Shown here: positions 5,818-6,107 of the stretch, one piece after another
Numbering within the stretch: the first letter of the stretch is position 1
Layout of the letters: every line of letters begins with the position of its first letter
Source: Bacteroidales bacterium
GTDB taxonomy: Bacteria; Bacteroidota; Bacteroidia; Bacteroidales; UBA10428
DNA: 6,107 nt
Reading direction: 5' to 3'
Assembly: GCA_016926235.1 (NCBI GenBank)
Contig: JAFGOZ010000029.1
Coordinates: forward strand, 1-6,107
Translations under genes and position numbers: made by a program
Notes under the pieces: generated by a model
Databases searched by the model: none
What the model was told of the DNA's origin: nothing
What the model saw: only the letters and a program-made list of their open reading frames with translations

Positions 5818-5967
5818 GCACATGCTGGCAACATCGTGTATAGTGCATTTGGCGGGTTATACAAAGGCTTTGGTTTGGTTTCATTTACTAAGCTTTGCAA
5901 CGGTTTGATAGGAAAGTGCCTTGAAGCGCCAAACGACACCATACACGAGGAACGTTATAATCAATAA
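5818..5967 (+). repeat. Palindrome C: attC-like cassette-boundary element
   Basis: The third copy. AAC 5830-5832 and CGTT 5953-5956 lie 127 nt apart. The main stem pairs 5834-5854 with 5927-5948, with two A.C mismatches (5842/5940, 5847/5934) and one unpaired A (5936), in the same place as the unpaired A of copy A. The apical motif TGATAGG is at 5906-5912, 48 nt before the CGTT, inside a 31-nt block shared with copy B. The outer arms do not pair: left GGC before AAC faces right ATAATC. The open frame at 5773-5967 crosses the whole element and looks accidental. Confidence 0.8.
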
Positions 5968-6107
5968 GCGCAATTGGTGTAATGTATCTTTGAATGGTTC
6001 GATCTCTAAAATTTTTAACATAAATATTTATTAAACCAAAGTGGTATTTTCGTTCAAACTTAGTCGGCTAAACAAGGTTTTTTCAGGTTGGTATTCCATT
6101 GCAGCCA
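5968..6107. other. Start of a third unit; no gene seen within the window
   Basis: This follows the CGTT of palindrome C. No plus-strand frame of any length starts here. On the minus strand a frame open to the window edge ends at 6031-6033 and would encode MEYQPEKTLFSRLSLNENTT plus two residues; it could be the end or the whole of a leftward gene, but there is no support beyond openness. If the cassette model holds, this unit's own right end, outside the window, should carry GATTATAAC before its palindrome. Confidence 0.2.

Larger units (their letters stand above)
5104..5953 (+). mobile_element. Putative gene cassette 2 (membrane zinc ribbon plus palindrome C)
   Basis: The unit runs from the CGTT of palindrome B to the CGTT of palindrome C, 850 bp. 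Its first ten bases, GTTGCCAGCA (5104-5113), are the exact reverse complement of TGCTGGCAAC (5823-5832) at its own right end. The same ten bases pair with the left arm of palindrome B, where they now lie, over only four positions. Ends that match within a unit but not across the junction are the signature of a cassette inserted by recombination at CGTT. The mobility itself is inference, since no recombinase or empty site is in the window. Confidence 0.55.

Noticed and set aside
5773..5967. 64-residue plus-strand open frame, with a 62-residue minus-strand frame over the same bases
   Set aside because: Both run through palindrome C; the open frames follow from the inverted repeat and show no domain or ribosome binding site.
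3503..5967. Palindromes as a CRISPR array or MITE insertions
   Set aside because: The spacing is gene-sized and unequal and there are no short uniform repeats, which excludes CRISPR. The ends are not constant between copies and there is no visible target duplication, which argues against a MITE.

Overview
The window is AT-rich DNA that most resembles a member of the Bacteroidota. The reasons are the A/T-biased codon use, the near absence of Shine-Dalgarno sequences (one gene excepted), a hybrid sensor kinase with a periplasmic solute-binding domain, and an IS3-type transposase. The organism call is inference only.

Layout, left to right. Positions 1-1028 are the right-hand part of an IS3-family insertion sequence: the end of orfA, a textbook A_AAA_AAG slippery site, the DD(35)E orfB, a 30-bp perfect palindrome that looks like a terminator against antisense transcription, and a putative right terminal repeat. 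At 1067-3490 is a complete 807-residue hybrid histidine kinase (periplasmic SBP3 sensor, membrane helix, PAS, HisKA, HATPase, receiver). At 3685-4935 is an FRG-domain protein. At 5389-5652 is a small two-helix membrane protein with a split zinc ribbon. A possible 41-residue membrane peptide lies at 5114-5239. The remaining 150 bases hold no convincing gene.

The main observation is what separates these genes. Each of the three complete genes is followed by a long imperfect palindrome of about 147 nt (A 3503-3649, B 4972-5117, C 5818-5967), all in the same orientation. Each has an AAC near its left edge, a CGTT 123-127 nt further on, a 19-20 bp main stem and an asymmetric apical motif TGATAGG. 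The short arms outside AAC/GTT change sequence type from copy to copy. They change only across a palindrome: the left end of each intervening gene unit is complementary to its own right end (9 bp for the FRG unit, 10 bp for the zinc-ribbon unit). This is the arrangement expected of integron gene cassettes, with recombination at the CGTT core. In addition, all six mismatches in the three main stems are A on the left facing C on the right. On the complementary strand these become T.G wobbles, so the folded bottom strand appears to be what is conserved, as for integron attC sites. The palindromes do not match the classical attC box consensus (RYYYAAC/GTTRRRY), they are at the long end of attC size, and no integrase is present in the window.

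The best reading is therefore part of an integrase-less, integron-like cassette array of an unclassified type. It carries an FRG-domain gene and a membrane zinc-ribbon gene as cargo, possibly also the sensor kinase, with an IS3-family element next to the kinase gene.
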